From a virus: a stretch of DNA of 20,579 nucleotides. The stretch's first letter is position 1. Every line of letters begins with the position of its first letter. A program made the position numbers and the translations under genes. The stretch covers positions 1 to 20,579 of IMG/VR virus record IMGVR_UViG_3300050131_000313. One strand, 5' to 3'. Shown one piece after another: positions 1 to 5,532 of the stretch. Under the pieces are notes generated by a model. The model had not been told where the DNA came from, searched no databases, and was given only the letters and a program-made list of their open reading frames with translations.

Positions 1-897
1 AACATTGTAAATACGGCACATGTCTTCGCCGCTGAATCCCATTGACTCGATGTATTGCGCGTCGTGCTGTGGGATATTGAGCTGGCTATAGGTCATGCCC
101 TCTTCGAGTATCATCGGCTTCCAGGAGTTGGCGACGCCTTCGAAATTCTTTAGCCATGAGATTTTATCTTGTTCGCCTTTTACTCCGAGCTTTCCTGGGT
201 GCGTGAATATGCCACGAACTTGAGCTCCACGGCCGTAGAATCGGCCAGCGAACTCAGTCATAGCCATTGAGAGTCCCATCGTCTGCCTGTGAGCTTCCAC
301 CGGCGATACTCCGACTATCCCGTCAATAGTCAGTCCTTTGATGTGGAGCATTCGGTCTTGCGGAAGTGTGATCGTCGGCGCCGAATAGTCTAGCGGCAGG
401 TACGTGTAGAAAATTTCACTGCGTGGATCATTGCGATCCTTCTTCCAGACCTTAACCCGGTCCGGTCGCCACGGCCAAAGCGCAGTTACTTGCCCGCGTC
501 CATTGATCTCAACTTCCGCGTAGGCATTTCCCCAGAGTTGCCGCCATGCCTCCATTATCTTTTTGAAATCGAATCCAGACATCCGCGGATTAGCTTCGTC
601 ATTGAAGAGCGGCCATAGATAATGGTCGCGCGCTTCGGCCCGGCTGACGCCTGGATCAATCCACCGATACGCCGGCAGTGGAAGTGTAGCCCAATCACCG
701 GATAAAATGTCGACGCATCGCCAGACCGCGGCGATTCCGATTGCATTCCGCGGTGAAACCAACTTCCCGGTGTAGGACGGTTGCCCGCCGCCGGCGAGCA
801 TGTCGAGGACGCCATCAAGGTCAGACAGCGACATTCCGCCGCCCACTGGGATGCCACGGCTCTCAACGGCTTGGCGGAAACTACGTACCAGATCCAT
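1..897 (-). CDS. Phage portal protein, HK97 family (partial, C-terminus outside window)
   Basis: Portal proteins form the dodecameric ring at the capsid vertex through which DNA is packaged and to which the tail attaches. I translated 299 codons from an ATG at 897-895 with AAGGAG seven bases upstream; the frame is open to the window edge. It shows the HK97-portal core: AIGIAAVWRCVDILSG, then a WRQLWGNAYAEV segment, then HIKGLTIDGIVGVSPV, and near the edge GEDMCRIYNV, which matches the usual ARIFGVPP region. About two thirds of a normal portal is present. The gene is on the same strand as terL, but about 13.6 kb of mostly opposite-strand DNA lies between them. Family assignment is from recognised motifs. 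Confidence 0.92.
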   Translation of the reverse strand, partial: MDLVRSFRQAVESRGIPVGGGMSLSDLDGVLDMLAGGGQPSYTGKLVSPRNAIGIAAVWRCVDILSGDWATLPLPAYRWIDPGVSRAEARDHYLWPLFNDEANPRMSGFDFKKIMEAWRQLWGNAYAEVEINGRGQVTALWPWRPDRVKVWKKDRNDPRSEIFYTYLPLDYSAPTITLPQDRMLHIKGLTIDGIVGVSPVEAHRQTMGLSMAMTEFAGRFYGRGAQVRGIFTHPGKLGVKGEQDKISWLKNFEGVANSWKPMILEEGMTYSQLNIPQHDAQYIESMGFSGEDMCRIYNV

Positions 898-1090
898 GTC
901 GCGACTCCTTATCGATCACAAGCCCAGTGTAGAACAGCGCCAGTCCGCCAAAGATCCAACCGACTGGTTTATAGATCGACCATAAGCCATAATCGACAGC
1001 AGCGATGCCAGCCAGGCACAGAATATTTTTGCTGGCAACCGGGGCGATCGCTGAGATTTTTCTGAATATCTGCGTCAGGCGGAATCTCAT
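881..1090 (-). CDS. Small membrane protein upstream of portal
   Basis: A 69-residue protein with two hydrophobic stretches (about residues 22-38 and 42-60, ending ALFYTGLVID), so probably two membrane helices with short charged ends. It has a strong ribosome binding site (GGGAGG) five to six bases before the ATG and overlaps the portal start by 17 bases, which suggests translational coupling. I do not recognise a family. Small membrane proteins beside portal genes are common in phages, but their functions are mostly unknown. Confidence 0.65.
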   Translation of the reverse strand: MRFRLTQIFRKISAIAPVASKNILCLAGIAAVDYGLWSIYKPVGWIFGGLALFYTGLVIDKESRHGSGT

Positions 1091-1194
1091 TTATGCCTCC
1101 CGCACCAGAAGATTAACAGCGGCAACCAGGTAATTCCCATTATTATGATTACGACGGATGCCTGCCCACGCTGCAGCCAACCTTCCGACGCGGC
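1087..1194 (-). other. In-frame hydrophobic continuation after a TGA stop
   Basis: Directly after the TGA (1195-1197) of the zinc-binding gene, the same frame stays open for 35 codons and encodes a membrane-helix-like tail (VVIIIMGITWLPLLIFW, then CGRHK). It ends in a TGA that overlaps the next ATG as ATGA, the same coupling used throughout this phage. The only ordinary start in it is an ATG giving 17 residues. It may be a tiny gene, a CTG-started gene, or the tail of the upstream protein cut off by a recent nonsense mutation or reached by readthrough. A GTG-started 35-codon ORF (1091-1198) in another frame is also possible. Confidence 0.4.
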
Positions 1195-1443
1195 TCACGT
1201 TTTTGTCTCCGGTGCGGGGATTCCGCCAATCTTATCCGCACCTTCGATCGGTATCTTGACCTCGGTCATGGTACCTGACATACAGTGAGGAGAACGGCTT
1301 GAATGATCGCGGGATATCGCAGGCATAAAAGTGTTTTCCATCCAGTCAGTGACCGATTCTTCGCCGCGTGAAGGCACCTGAACCGCCTGGTTTTTTAGTC
1401 CACAGGAACTGCAACTATACAGGCACCGAATGGTCTGTGTCAC
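1195..1443 (-). CDS. Small Cys-rich, probably zinc-binding phage protein
   Basis: About 82 residues from a GTG at 1443; an in-frame ATG at 1491 would add 16 residues and overlap the upstream gene. The protein has a CLYSCSSCGL cluster, then a VPSRGEE..V.DWM stretch and an ISRDHSSRSPHC ending that supplies further Cys and His ligands, so one zinc site is likely. It sits between the holin-like membrane gene and the portal-proximal membrane gene on the same strand. Function unknown. The frame continues past its stop codon with a hydrophobic tail (see 1087-1194). Confidence 0.55.
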   Translation of the reverse strand: MTQTIRCLYSCSSCGLKNQAVQVPSRGEESVTDWMENTFMPAISRDHSSRSPHCMSGTMTEVKIPIEGADKIGGIPAPETKT

Positions 1444-1453
1444 AGTTTTTCCA

Positions 1454-1825
1454 TCACTTTGGATCCTGCGCAGACGGCGGAGTCGGCACAACTGGAACGG
1501 TATGCGTCTCCTGAACCGTAGTGGTTACCTTGAGTGGCTGACCAGCCTGCGCTTCCGTAGCGACTGCGGTGGTCACAGTTTTGATGTCATCGGGAAGCGG
1601 GTGCCCAGCCAGAAACTTCGCAATCGAGGTGATCCCGCTAAGGATGAACATTCCGGCTATCAGGATGTAAATCTTGCGATCGTAAAAGTTAAACGTATCT
1701 GGTGCGAGCCCGGTCACCAGCGTGCTACTCCCTACCGCGGCCGCGCCGCCGGCGATGCCAGCGCCGATCAAACCGCGCAACCACCCGCGAAGGTCCAAGT
1801 TGGAAGCCGCCGCCATCATATCCAT
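1454..1825 (-). CDS. Two-helix membrane protein, possibly holin-like
   Basis: About 123 residues from ATG 1825, with TAGG nine bases upstream; an ATG at 1834 is an alternative. Residues 14-40 are glycine/alanine-rich and hydrophobic (LIGAGIAGGAAAVGSS), and residues about 52-73 (IYILIAGMFILSGITSI) form a second helix. The tail is soluble and rich in Thr, Val and Pro. Size and layout resemble phage holins and other small inner-membrane phage proteins, but no lysis enzyme is visible nearby, so the role is inferred. It is divergent from the Ig-like gene, with about 200 bases between them. Confidence 0.6.
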   Translation of the reverse strand: MDMMAAASNLDLRGWLRGLIGAGIAGGAAAVGSSTLVTGLAPDTFNFYDRKIYILIAGMFILSGITSIAKFLAGHPLPDDIKTVTTAVATEAQAGQPLKVTTTVQETHTVPVVPTPPSAQDPK

Positions 1826-2024
1826 AGAATTCATCCTACCGCATTCGGAACAGAGTATCATGGGGTTAGCGATGCGCGACGCGGCAAAAGAGTTATGGCG
1901 AGCAATCTGTGAACACATGGAGTTCTGCCGGAATCGATTTTGCCGGCATCCGCATCACCACCACCCAGCAGCGAGTCTCAGGTTCAGTTTCACAATCGGC
2001 GATCTAACTTTTCAAGGAGTTTCT

Positions 2025-2387
2025 ATGCAAGCGAATGTAGTTATGGGCCAGGTGCCCTTTTCAGTAATCGGCAGTCCCGTTATTTCCGACGGCGTAACGC
2101 CAAGTCTGGCCACGCTGTCAAGCACTTCATACGCCAGCTCGGATCCGACAGTATTCACGGTCGCTCCCAGCACAACCACGCCGAACGGCGCCGTCATCAC
2201 CGTGGTAGGCCCGGGCAGCGCAACTCTTACCGAGAAGGCCGTTGCAACGGAACCAGACGGAACCACGACGGAGACAATCCAGGGAGTCGCAACTATCGTA
2301 GTTGCCGCTGCGCCGCCTCCACCTCCGCCTCCGGCCGCCTCGCTTGTATTTACGTTCGGATTGCCGACGACTACGCCCGCGGTCTAA
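2025..2387 (+). CDS. Small Ig-like (BIG2-type) phage protein with proline tail
   Basis: 120 residues from ATG 2025, preceded by AAGGAG; the frame is open further upstream but without a better start. The core (about residues 20-90) has the pattern of a bacterial Ig-like group 2 domain: TSYASSDPTVFTVAP, GAVITVVGPGSATLT, then TEPDGTTTETIQGVATIVV. A run of eight prolines and a short hydrophobic C-terminus follow. Such domains occur on phage virion surfaces and may bind host surface carbohydrates, but that role is inferred. It is a single-gene transcription unit ending at the hairpin terminator at 2441. Confidence 0.7.
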   Translation: MQANVVMGQVPFSVIGSPVISDGVTPSLATLSSTSYASSDPTVFTVAPSTTTPNGAVITVVGPGSATLTEKAVATEPDGTTTETIQGVATIVVAAAPPPPPPPAASLVFTFGLPTTTPAV

Positions 2388-2440
2388 ACGAAAACGGTTT
2401 CCATCAACCGTAAAAAATGACGGAATGTGGCTATTCCACC

Positions 2441-2480
2441 GGCGGCGCACTGGGCTTATCGGCCATGCGCCGCCTTTTTT
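2441..2480 (+). terminator. Rho-independent terminator after the Ig-like gene
   Basis: A perfect 9-bp stem, GGCGGCGCA (2441-2449) with TGCGCCGCC (2466-2474), extended inside by TGG/CCA, is followed by six T. It lies 54 bases past the stop at 2387 and fits a strong intrinsic terminator. Confidence 0.85.
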
Positions 2481-2503
2481 GATAGAATAATCAGCGGGAG
2501 AAT

Positions 2504-2554
2504 CAACAACATGGCAACGAGCGGCGCCAGCGATGGTGCCGCTTTTTGTTGTTG
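2504..2554 (+). terminator. Second hairpin with T run, imperfect long stem
   Basis: CAACAAC (2504-2510) pairs with GTTGTTG (2548-2554) and encloses an inner GCGGC/GCCGC stem followed by five T at 2543-2547. It may act as a backup terminator between the Ig-like gene and the tRNA operon. Its right arm overlaps the -35 element of the next promoter. Confidence 0.6.
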
Positions 2555-2580
2555 ACTTCGGATTCGTTCTCAGGCATAAT
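2552..2580 (+). promoter_or_regulatory. Sigma70-type promoter for the tRNA array
   Basis: TTGACT (2552-2557), a 17-base spacer and CATAAT (2575-2580) predict a start near 2587, about 90 bases before the first tRNA. It follows two terminators and is the only good promoter I see before the array. Confidence 0.65.
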
Positions 2581-2678
2581 TCAGGCATGCGCCACCAATT
2601 CCTCAGCGCTCGATTGCACGCTTCGCTATCATGGCGACTCTCCTCGTGCAGTTATTGTTTATCATCCCTTTAATTTCT

Positions 2679-2763
2679 GTCCGACTGATGTAATTGGCAG
2701 CCATGCGAGTTTCAGAAGCTCGTGACTTCGGGCGTCTCGGTTCAAGTCCGAGGTCGGACACCA
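2679..2763 (+). tRNA. tRNA-Leu(CAG)
   Basis: The acceptor stem GTCCGAC/GTCGGAC is perfect, the anticodon loop is TTCAGAA, and there is a long class II variable arm (GAC..GTC) as expected for Leu. The T-loop is TTCAAGT. Discriminator A and CCA are encoded. Confidence 0.93.
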
Positions 2764-2772
2764 TGTTTTTAC

Positions 2773-2849
2773 GGCCACGTGGCGCAACTGGCAGACGCGC
2801 AGTTTTGAGATGACTGTTGTTATGGGTTCGACTCCCATCGTGGCCACCA
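2773..2849 (+). tRNA. tRNA-Leu(GAG) with short variable loop
   Basis: The acceptor GGCCACG/CGTGGCC is perfect, the anticodon stem is CAGTT/GACTG with loop TTGAGAT, the T arm is ATGGG/CCCAT, and CCA is encoded. The variable region is only about five bases (TTGTT), whereas bacterial tRNA-Leu normally has a long variable arm. Assignment rests on the anticodon. Confidence 0.85.
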
Positions 2850-2861
2850 AAGTTTTTTCAA

Positions 2862-2938
2862 GGTCCGAATGCCGAAGTGCAGGAGGCGGCGGATTGCAAA
2901 CCCGCTCTTAGTCGGTTGGACTCCGACTCGGACCTCCA
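2862..2938 (+). tRNA. tRNA-Cys(GCA)
   Basis: Acceptor GGTCCGA/TCGGACC, anticodon loop TTGCAAA, and discriminator T, the known Cys identity base. The T-loop TTGGACT is slightly unusual and the last anticodon-stem pair is A-C. CCA is encoded. Confidence 0.9.
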
Positions 2939-2954
2939 GAGTTTTGTAGTATAC

Positions 2955-3045
2955 CGAAGGCGCGGTGACATGGGTTACAGCGGTCCTGAAAACCGTCGCT
3001 CCGGTGATGAGCCGGATGGGGGTTCGATTCCTCCGCCTTCGGCCA
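2955..3045 (+). tRNA. tRNA-Ser(TGA)
   Basis: Acceptor CGAAGGC/GCCTTCG, anticodon loop CCTGAAA, a long variable arm (CTCCGG..GCCGGA), discriminator G and CCA. The base before the 5' end (C2954) could also pair with the discriminator. The D arm is weak. Confidence 0.9.
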
Positions 3046-3053
3046 AAGTTTTA

Positions 3054-3139
3054 GGAGTCGTGGCAGAACGGTATTGCGGCACCCTGCTAAGGTGTAATCG
3101 TTTCGGCGATTGAGTGTTCGAATCACTCCGACTCCGCCA
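3054..3139 (+). tRNA. tRNA-Ser(GCT)
   Basis: Acceptor GGAGTCG/CGACTCC, anticodon loop CTGCTAA, variable arm AATCG..CGATT, T arm GAGTG/CACTC with TTCGAAT, discriminator G, CCA encoded. A canonical class II serine tRNA. Confidence 0.95.
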
Positions 3140-3145
3140 AAGTTT

Positions 3146-3233
3146 GAAGGTATCGGATAGCGGCAATTCCACGAGCCTGTAGAGCTCACGCCCCTTGCGG
3201 GCTACCTCAGTTCGAGTCTGAGTGCCTTCACCA
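3146..3233 (+). tRNA. tRNA-Tyr(GTA)
   Basis: Acceptor GAAGGTA/TGCCTTC with one G-T pair, anticodon loop CTGTAGA, a long variable arm (GCCC..GGGC) as expected for bacterial Tyr, T arm CTCAG/CTGAG, discriminator A, CCA. Confidence 0.93.
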
Positions 3234-3239
3234 TAGTTT

Positions 3240-3324
3240 GCTCCTGTGGCGTAATCGGTAGGCGCGCTGCATTCAAAACGCAGTGCCTTCGGGCGTGAGA
3301 GTTCGATCCTCTCCGGGAGCACCA
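3240..3324 (+). tRNA. tRNA-Leu(CAA)
   Basis: Acceptor GCTCCTG/CGGGAGC, anticodon loop TTCAAAA in stem CTGC/GCAG, long variable arm (TGCC TTCG GGCG), T arm GAGAG/CTCTC, discriminator A, CCA. Confidence 0.93.
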
Positions 3325-3328
3325 AGAT

Positions 3329-3407
3329 GCCGGCGTGAAGGGAATTGGTTTACCTTCCTGACTTAAAATCAGGAGTTTTGTCGGTTCGAAGCCGACCGCC
3401 GGCACCA
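3329..3407 (+). tRNA. tRNA-Leu(TAA) with short variable loop
   Basis: The acceptor GCCGGCG/CGCCGGC is perfect, the D stem is AAGG/CCTT, the anticodon stem CCTGA/TCAGG has loop CTTAAAA, and the T arm is GTCGG/CCGAC. The variable region is about six bases (AGTTTT) instead of a long arm, as in the Leu(GAG) gene. CCA encoded. Confidence 0.88.
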
Positions 3408-3412
3408 AACAT

Positions 3413-3484
3413 ATCGGGCTGACTCTGGGAGTCGGACTGCCTCCAAAACAGTTGAGCGGGGTTCGATTCCCCGGCCCGGTGCCA
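3413..3484 (+). tRNA. tRNA-Trp(CCA)
   Basis: Acceptor ATCGGGC/GCCCGGT begins with A like other bacterial Trp tRNAs; anticodon loop CTCCAAA; T arm CGGGG/CCCCG; discriminator G; CCA encoded. The D arm is cut down to GACT/AGTC around a five-base loop, so the gene is only 72 bases long. Confidence 0.88.
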
Positions 3485-3502
3485 ATCCTCTACAATAAAT
3501 CC

Positions 3503-3727
3503 ATGAGTCGAGCAAGCGGAGATACGTTGCGCATGATATTTGGATTTTCTCTACTTATCATCCTTGCTGGCCTTGCGTTGTCGATCGCGCTCGGCCACGT
3601 CGAAGAGAAATCCAGCTACGGACTGATGCCGCTGTTAGTCGGGGTATCCAATCTCGCAACGCAGTTTGCAAGCTATGCGTTCAGCCACCGCGATAAAAAA
3701 GACAAAGACGACGAAAATAAACCTTGA
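3503..3727 (+). CDS. Small membrane protein inside the tRNA array
   Basis: 74 residues from ATG 3503, 18 bases after tRNA-Trp; no clear ribosome binding site, so the start is uncertain. Two hydrophobic segments, about residues 10-31 (MIFGFSLLIILAGLALSIAL) and 39-57 (YGLMPLLVGVSNLATQFAS), predict two membrane helices. A highly charged tail rich in Lys and Asp follows. I do not recognise it. It is presumably transcribed with the tRNAs. Confidence 0.6.
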   Translation: MSRASGDTLRMIFGFSLLIILAGLALSIALGHVEEKSSYGLMPLLVGVSNLATQFASYAFSHRDKKDKDDENKP

Positions 3728-4032
3728 CGCACCACCACAGCCAGGTGCATACTGACCTCAGGTAGCGGTTTTACCTCAACCGCTGTGAACGGAAGAGGCG
3801 CTTTTAATACTCCGCCGCCAGCACGTGACCGAGTCCGTAAAATTTTCAGGTACACAGCTTTCAAATGAAACACAGAGTCCAATTCGGAATAGCGACACCA
3901 GCAGGGAATACCCCTGAAGGTACAACGCAGCCGCGCGCCAATAGGATTGCGCGCGATGACCCGTAACTGGAGACTCTGATTGCAGAATTTCCGGCCCGGG
4001 TCTTGAAAAAGATTCGGGCTTTTTGATTTTTA
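3728..4032 (+). other. Non-coding stretch with hairpins, ends in a terminator
   Basis: No convincing gene is present. Visible structures: AGGTA/TACCT and AGCGGTT/AACCGCT at about 3754-3774, which overlap and cannot form together; a 7-bp CGCGCGC/GCGCGCG hairpin (3932-3938 with 3949-3955); and the terminator at 3994-4025. It may encode a small RNA or an attenuator, but I cannot assign a family. Confidence 0.4.
3994..4025 (+). terminator. Intrinsic terminator inside the tRNA array
   Basis: GCCCGGGTCTT (3994-4004) pairs over 11 bp, two of them G-T, with AAGATTCGGGC (4009-4019). The loop is GAAA and a T run follows. It sits only eight bases before tRNA-Pro, so either transcription is partly attenuated here or downstream tRNAs have a promoter I cannot see. 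Confidence 0.75.
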
Positions 4033-4108
4033 CGGGAACGAGGAAGACGGTAATCCGCCTGGCCTGGGACCAGGAGACCACTCGGTTCAACCCCGAGGTT
4101 CCCGACCA
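4033..4108 (+). tRNA. tRNA-Pro(TGG)
   Basis: Acceptor CGGGAAC/GTTCCCG, with the C1-G72 pair typical of Pro; anticodon stem CCTGG/CCAGG with loop CCTGGGA; T arm CTCGG/CCGAG; discriminator A; CCA encoded. Confidence 0.93.
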
Positions 4109-4225
4109 TTTTTCAAATCCGGAACGCACTCCGCGGCGCGCTGGGTTCGCTTGATATTTGACAACTTCATAGTTTCAGAACGGGCAGCGTTGAGGATTTT
4201 GCTCCGCTGCCGAAAGGTTTTATGT
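4109..4225 (+). other. Gap in tRNA array with one hairpin
   Basis: No tRNA or gene recognised. GGCAGCG (4183-4189) pairs with CGCTGCC (4205-4211), with an inner GAG/CTC. A TTGACA-like sequence at about 4158 has no matching -10. Confidence 0.35.
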
Positions 4226-4300
4226 GCTGGCGTCATCTAGCGGCTAGGATGGAATGCTTCCAACTTTCTCACGCGAGTTCGAGTCTCGCCGCCCGCACCA
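4226..4300 (+). tRNA. tRNA-Gly(TCC), with acceptor mismatch
   Basis: The anticodon loop is CTTCCAA, the T arm is GCGAG/CTCGC and CCA is encoded. The acceptor GCTGGCG/CGCCCGC has a T-C mismatch at position 3-70. The anticodon stem GAATG/CTTTC has a T-T mismatch. It may be functional after editing, or decaying. Confidence 0.75.
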
Positions 4301-4308
4301 AAAGTTTC

Positions 4309-4382
4309 GCTGGATTCGTATAGAGGCAGTACACAACGTTGCCAACGTTGGAGCGACAGTTCGAGTCTGTCATCCCGCACCA
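4309..4382 (+). tRNA. tRNA-Gly(GCC), with the same acceptor mismatch
   Basis: The anticodon stem CAACG/CGTTG has loop TTGCCAA, the T arm is GACAG/CTGTC, and CCA is encoded. The acceptor GCTGGAT/ATCCCGC again has T3 opposite C70, as in the neighbouring Gly tRNA. Confidence 0.85.
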
Positions 4383-4389
4383 AGTTTAA

Positions 4390-4465
4390 GCTGGCATAGC
4401 TCAGTTGGTAGAGCCGTCCATTTGTAACGGACAGGTCGTGGGTTCGATGCCTACTGCCAGCGCCA
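4390..4465 (+). tRNA. tRNA-Thr(TGT)
   Basis: Acceptor GCTGGCA/TGCCAGC, D stem GCTC/GAGC, anticodon loop TTTGTAA in stem GTCC/GGAC with an A-C last pair, T arm GTGGG/CCTAC, discriminator G, CCA. Confidence 0.92.
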
Positions 4466-4468
4466 TTT

Positions 4469-4545
4469 GCGGGAATAGTTCAAGTGGCAGAACACCGGAT
4501 TCGTATCCCGGAGGTTTGTGGTTTCGATTATCACTTCCCGCGCCA
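4469..4545 (+). tRNA. tRNA-Thr(CGT)
   Basis: Acceptor GCGGGAA/TTCCCGC, anticodon loop TTCGTAT in stem CCGG/CCGG, T arm GTGGT/ATCAC, discriminator G, CCA encoded. Confidence 0.9.
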
Positions 4546-4549
4546 GTTC

Positions 4550-4626
4550 GCCCGTCGTAGATCAGTTGGTAGATTGCACCTTTGGTAAGGGTGAGGCCGA
4601 GGGTTCGATTCCCTCCGCGGGCGCCA
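4550..4626 (+). tRNA. tRNA-Thr(GGT)
   Basis: Anticodon stem CACCT/GGGTG with loop TTGGTAA, T arm GAGGG/CCCTC, discriminator G, CCA. The 5' acceptor strand has eight bases before TA8-9 (GCCCGTCG) against seven on the 3' side, so one base (C) must bulge. Confidence 0.88.
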
Positions 4627-4627
4627 T

Positions 4628-4703
4628 CCAGGCGAGGCTCATATGGATGAGCGCTGTCCTGATAAGACAGAGGTAGCAAGTTCGAATCTTGCGGCCTGGA
4701 CCA
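4628..4703 (+). tRNA. tRNA-Ile(GAT)
   Basis: D stem GCTC/GAGC, anticodon stem CTGTC/GACAG with loop CTGATAA, T arm GCAAG/CTTGC, discriminator A, CCA. The acceptor CCAGGCG/GGCCTGG has a G-G mismatch at the seventh pair. Confidence 0.9.
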
Positions 4704-4722
4704 GAATCTGGTAGGATGATTT

Positions 4723-4799
4723 TGCGGTGTAGAGCAGTCTGGTAGCTCGCCTGGCTCATAACCAGGAGGTCGTGGGATCGAAGCCCACCGCCGCAACCA
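4723..4799 (+). tRNA. tRNA-Met(CAT), initiator-like body
   Basis: Acceptor TGCGGTG/CGCCGCA, anticodon loop CTCATAA, discriminator A, CCA. The D arm (GAGC AGTCTGGTA GCTC) is the one typical of bacterial initiator tRNA. However, pair 1-72 is T-A rather than mismatched, and the anticodon stem CCTGG/CCAGG lacks the three initiator G-C pairs. The T-loop starts with A (ATCGAAG). Confidence 0.9.
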
Positions 4800-5050
4800 T
4801 TTTCGTGGTGAACCAGTGGTACGAGACATTCTCTTCGACTTCAGGCAAAAGGAGAATGAGCGCATCGGAGATCCTGAAGTAAGATCCGAGTCGCAGGGGC
4901 AGCGGGTGCAGGGCTAGGTTAGCCGGGAGCCTTCATCATCGTGAGATTAAAACGTGCCTGCGAAAAGATAGCCCCGGAATCCAACCTACGACGGTTGCGC
5001 GAGTGTGGAGACATACCGCTCCCACTGGCACCACGATCAATTTTCTATGT
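4800..5050 (+). other. Unassigned structured interval in the tRNA array
   Basis: 250 bases without a recognised gene. Potential pairings: CATTCTC/GAGAATG (about 4828-4858); ACTTCAGG/CCTGAAGT across about 4839-4881; GGCTA/TAGCC near 4913; and AGTG.GGAG/CTCCCACT near 5002-5026. The density of complementarity suggests a folded RNA or decayed tRNA-like genes. Confidence 0.35.
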
Positions 5051-5126
5051 GGGGTGTTAGCTCATTTGGTAGAGCGCTTGGCCTGCAACCAAGAGGCGCG
5101 CGGTTCGAATCCGCGACATTCCACCA
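5051..5126 (+). tRNA. tRNA-Ala(TGC)
   Basis: Acceptor GGGGTGT/ACATTCC includes the G3-T70 pair that is the known Ala identity element. The anticodon loop is CCTGCAA, the T arm CGCGG/CCGCG, discriminator A, CCA encoded. Confidence 0.95.
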
Positions 5127-5133
5127 AAATATT

Positions 5134-5209
5134 GCCGATGAAGCTTATGCGGTCAGAGCGCTCGTCTGAAGAACGAGAGAAAACAGTTCAACTCTGTTCG
5201 TCGGCACCA
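5134..5209 (+). tRNA. tRNA-Phe(GAA)
   Basis: Acceptor GCCGATG/CGTCGGC, D stem GCTT/GAGC, anticodon stem CTCGT/ACGAG with loop CTGAAGA, T arm AACAG/CTGTT, discriminator A, CCA. Confidence 0.93.
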
Positions 5210-5210
5210 A

Positions 5211-5282
5211 AGTCTCGGAGATGCGGGTTCGAATCCCGCTCCCGCTTCGGCGGGGTAGCTCAATGGTAGAGTGCCGGGAGCT
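5211..5282 (+). ncRNA. Circularly permuted tRNA-like element with UUCG cap
   Basis: The tRNA parts occur in permuted order. First come the anticodon-stem 3' strand CTCGG (5214-5218), variable AGAT and T arm GCGGG TTCGAAT CCCGC (5223-5239). Then come acceptor 3' strand TCCCGC (5240-5245), tetraloop TTCG, acceptor 5' strand GCGGGG (5250-5255), TA, D arm GCTC AATGGTA GAGT (5258-5272), G, and anticodon-stem 5' strand CCGGG (5274-5278). Acceptor and anticodon strands are complementary to each other, so one tRNA body folds with its ends at the anticodon position. It has no CCA. The outer stem can extend by a few pairs. Bacterial Y RNA tRNA-like modules use this same order. If closed as AGCTGA plus T, the loop would read CTG, but the anticodon is not defined. 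The lack of a CCGGA motif argues against Ro binding. Confidence 0.8.
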
Positions 5283-5290
5283 GATTTATG

Positions 5291-5366
5291 TGGACGTTAA
5301 TCGAGCGGCTTCAGATCGTTGACTGTGAATCAACGCAGATGGGTTCAACTCCCATACGTCCAACCA
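5291..5366 (+). tRNA. tRNA-His(GTG)
   Basis: Acceptor TGGACGT/ACGTCCA, anticodon stem GTTGA/TCAAC with loop CTGTGAA, T arm ATGGG/CCCAT, CCA encoded. The discriminator is A, not the C that normally pairs with G-1, although the preceding base is G. A73 His tRNAs are known in some bacterial groups. Confidence 0.92.
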
Positions 5367-5370
5367 TTAT

Positions 5371-5445
5371 GGGGAGATCGTTCAGCGGCCAGGACGCTAT
5401 CTTTTGAGGTTAGCTACAAGGGTTCGAGTCCCTTTCTCCCTTCCA
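5371..5445 (+). tRNA. tRNA-Gln(TTG)
   Basis: Acceptor GGGGAGA/TCTCCCT with a terminal G-T pair, D arm GTTC/GGAC, anticodon loop TTTTGAG in stem CTATC/GTTAG (one T-T mismatch), T arm AAGGG/CCCTT, CCA. The discriminator is T, which is unusual for Gln. Confidence 0.82.
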
Positions 5446-5452
5446 TGTGTTT

Positions 5453-5530
5453 AGCGCGGTGGCACAGTGGCGACTGCACCTGCCTCTGAAGCAGGCATTA
5501 TCGAAGGTTCGAGTCCTTCCCGCGCTGCCA
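5453..5530 (+). tRNA. tRNA-Gln(CTG)
   Basis: Acceptor AGCGCGG/CCGCGCT, anticodon stem CCTGC/GCAGG with loop CTCTGAA, T arm GAAGG/CCTTC, discriminator G as expected for Gln, CCA encoded. Confidence 0.92.
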
Positions 5531-5532
5531 GG

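Noticed and set aside
2511-2555. 14-codon ORF beginning ATGGCAACGAGC
   Set aside because: It coincides with the terminator-like hairpin and its T run. No independent coding signal.
4158-4190. TTGACA-like -35 before tRNA-Gly(TCC)
   Set aside because: No acceptable -10 at 16-18 bases; kept only as a remark.
5211-5290. Permuted group I intron-exon explanation for the permuted tRNA
   Set aside because: The flanks to neighbouring tRNAs are only a few to about ten bases, far too short for intron halves.
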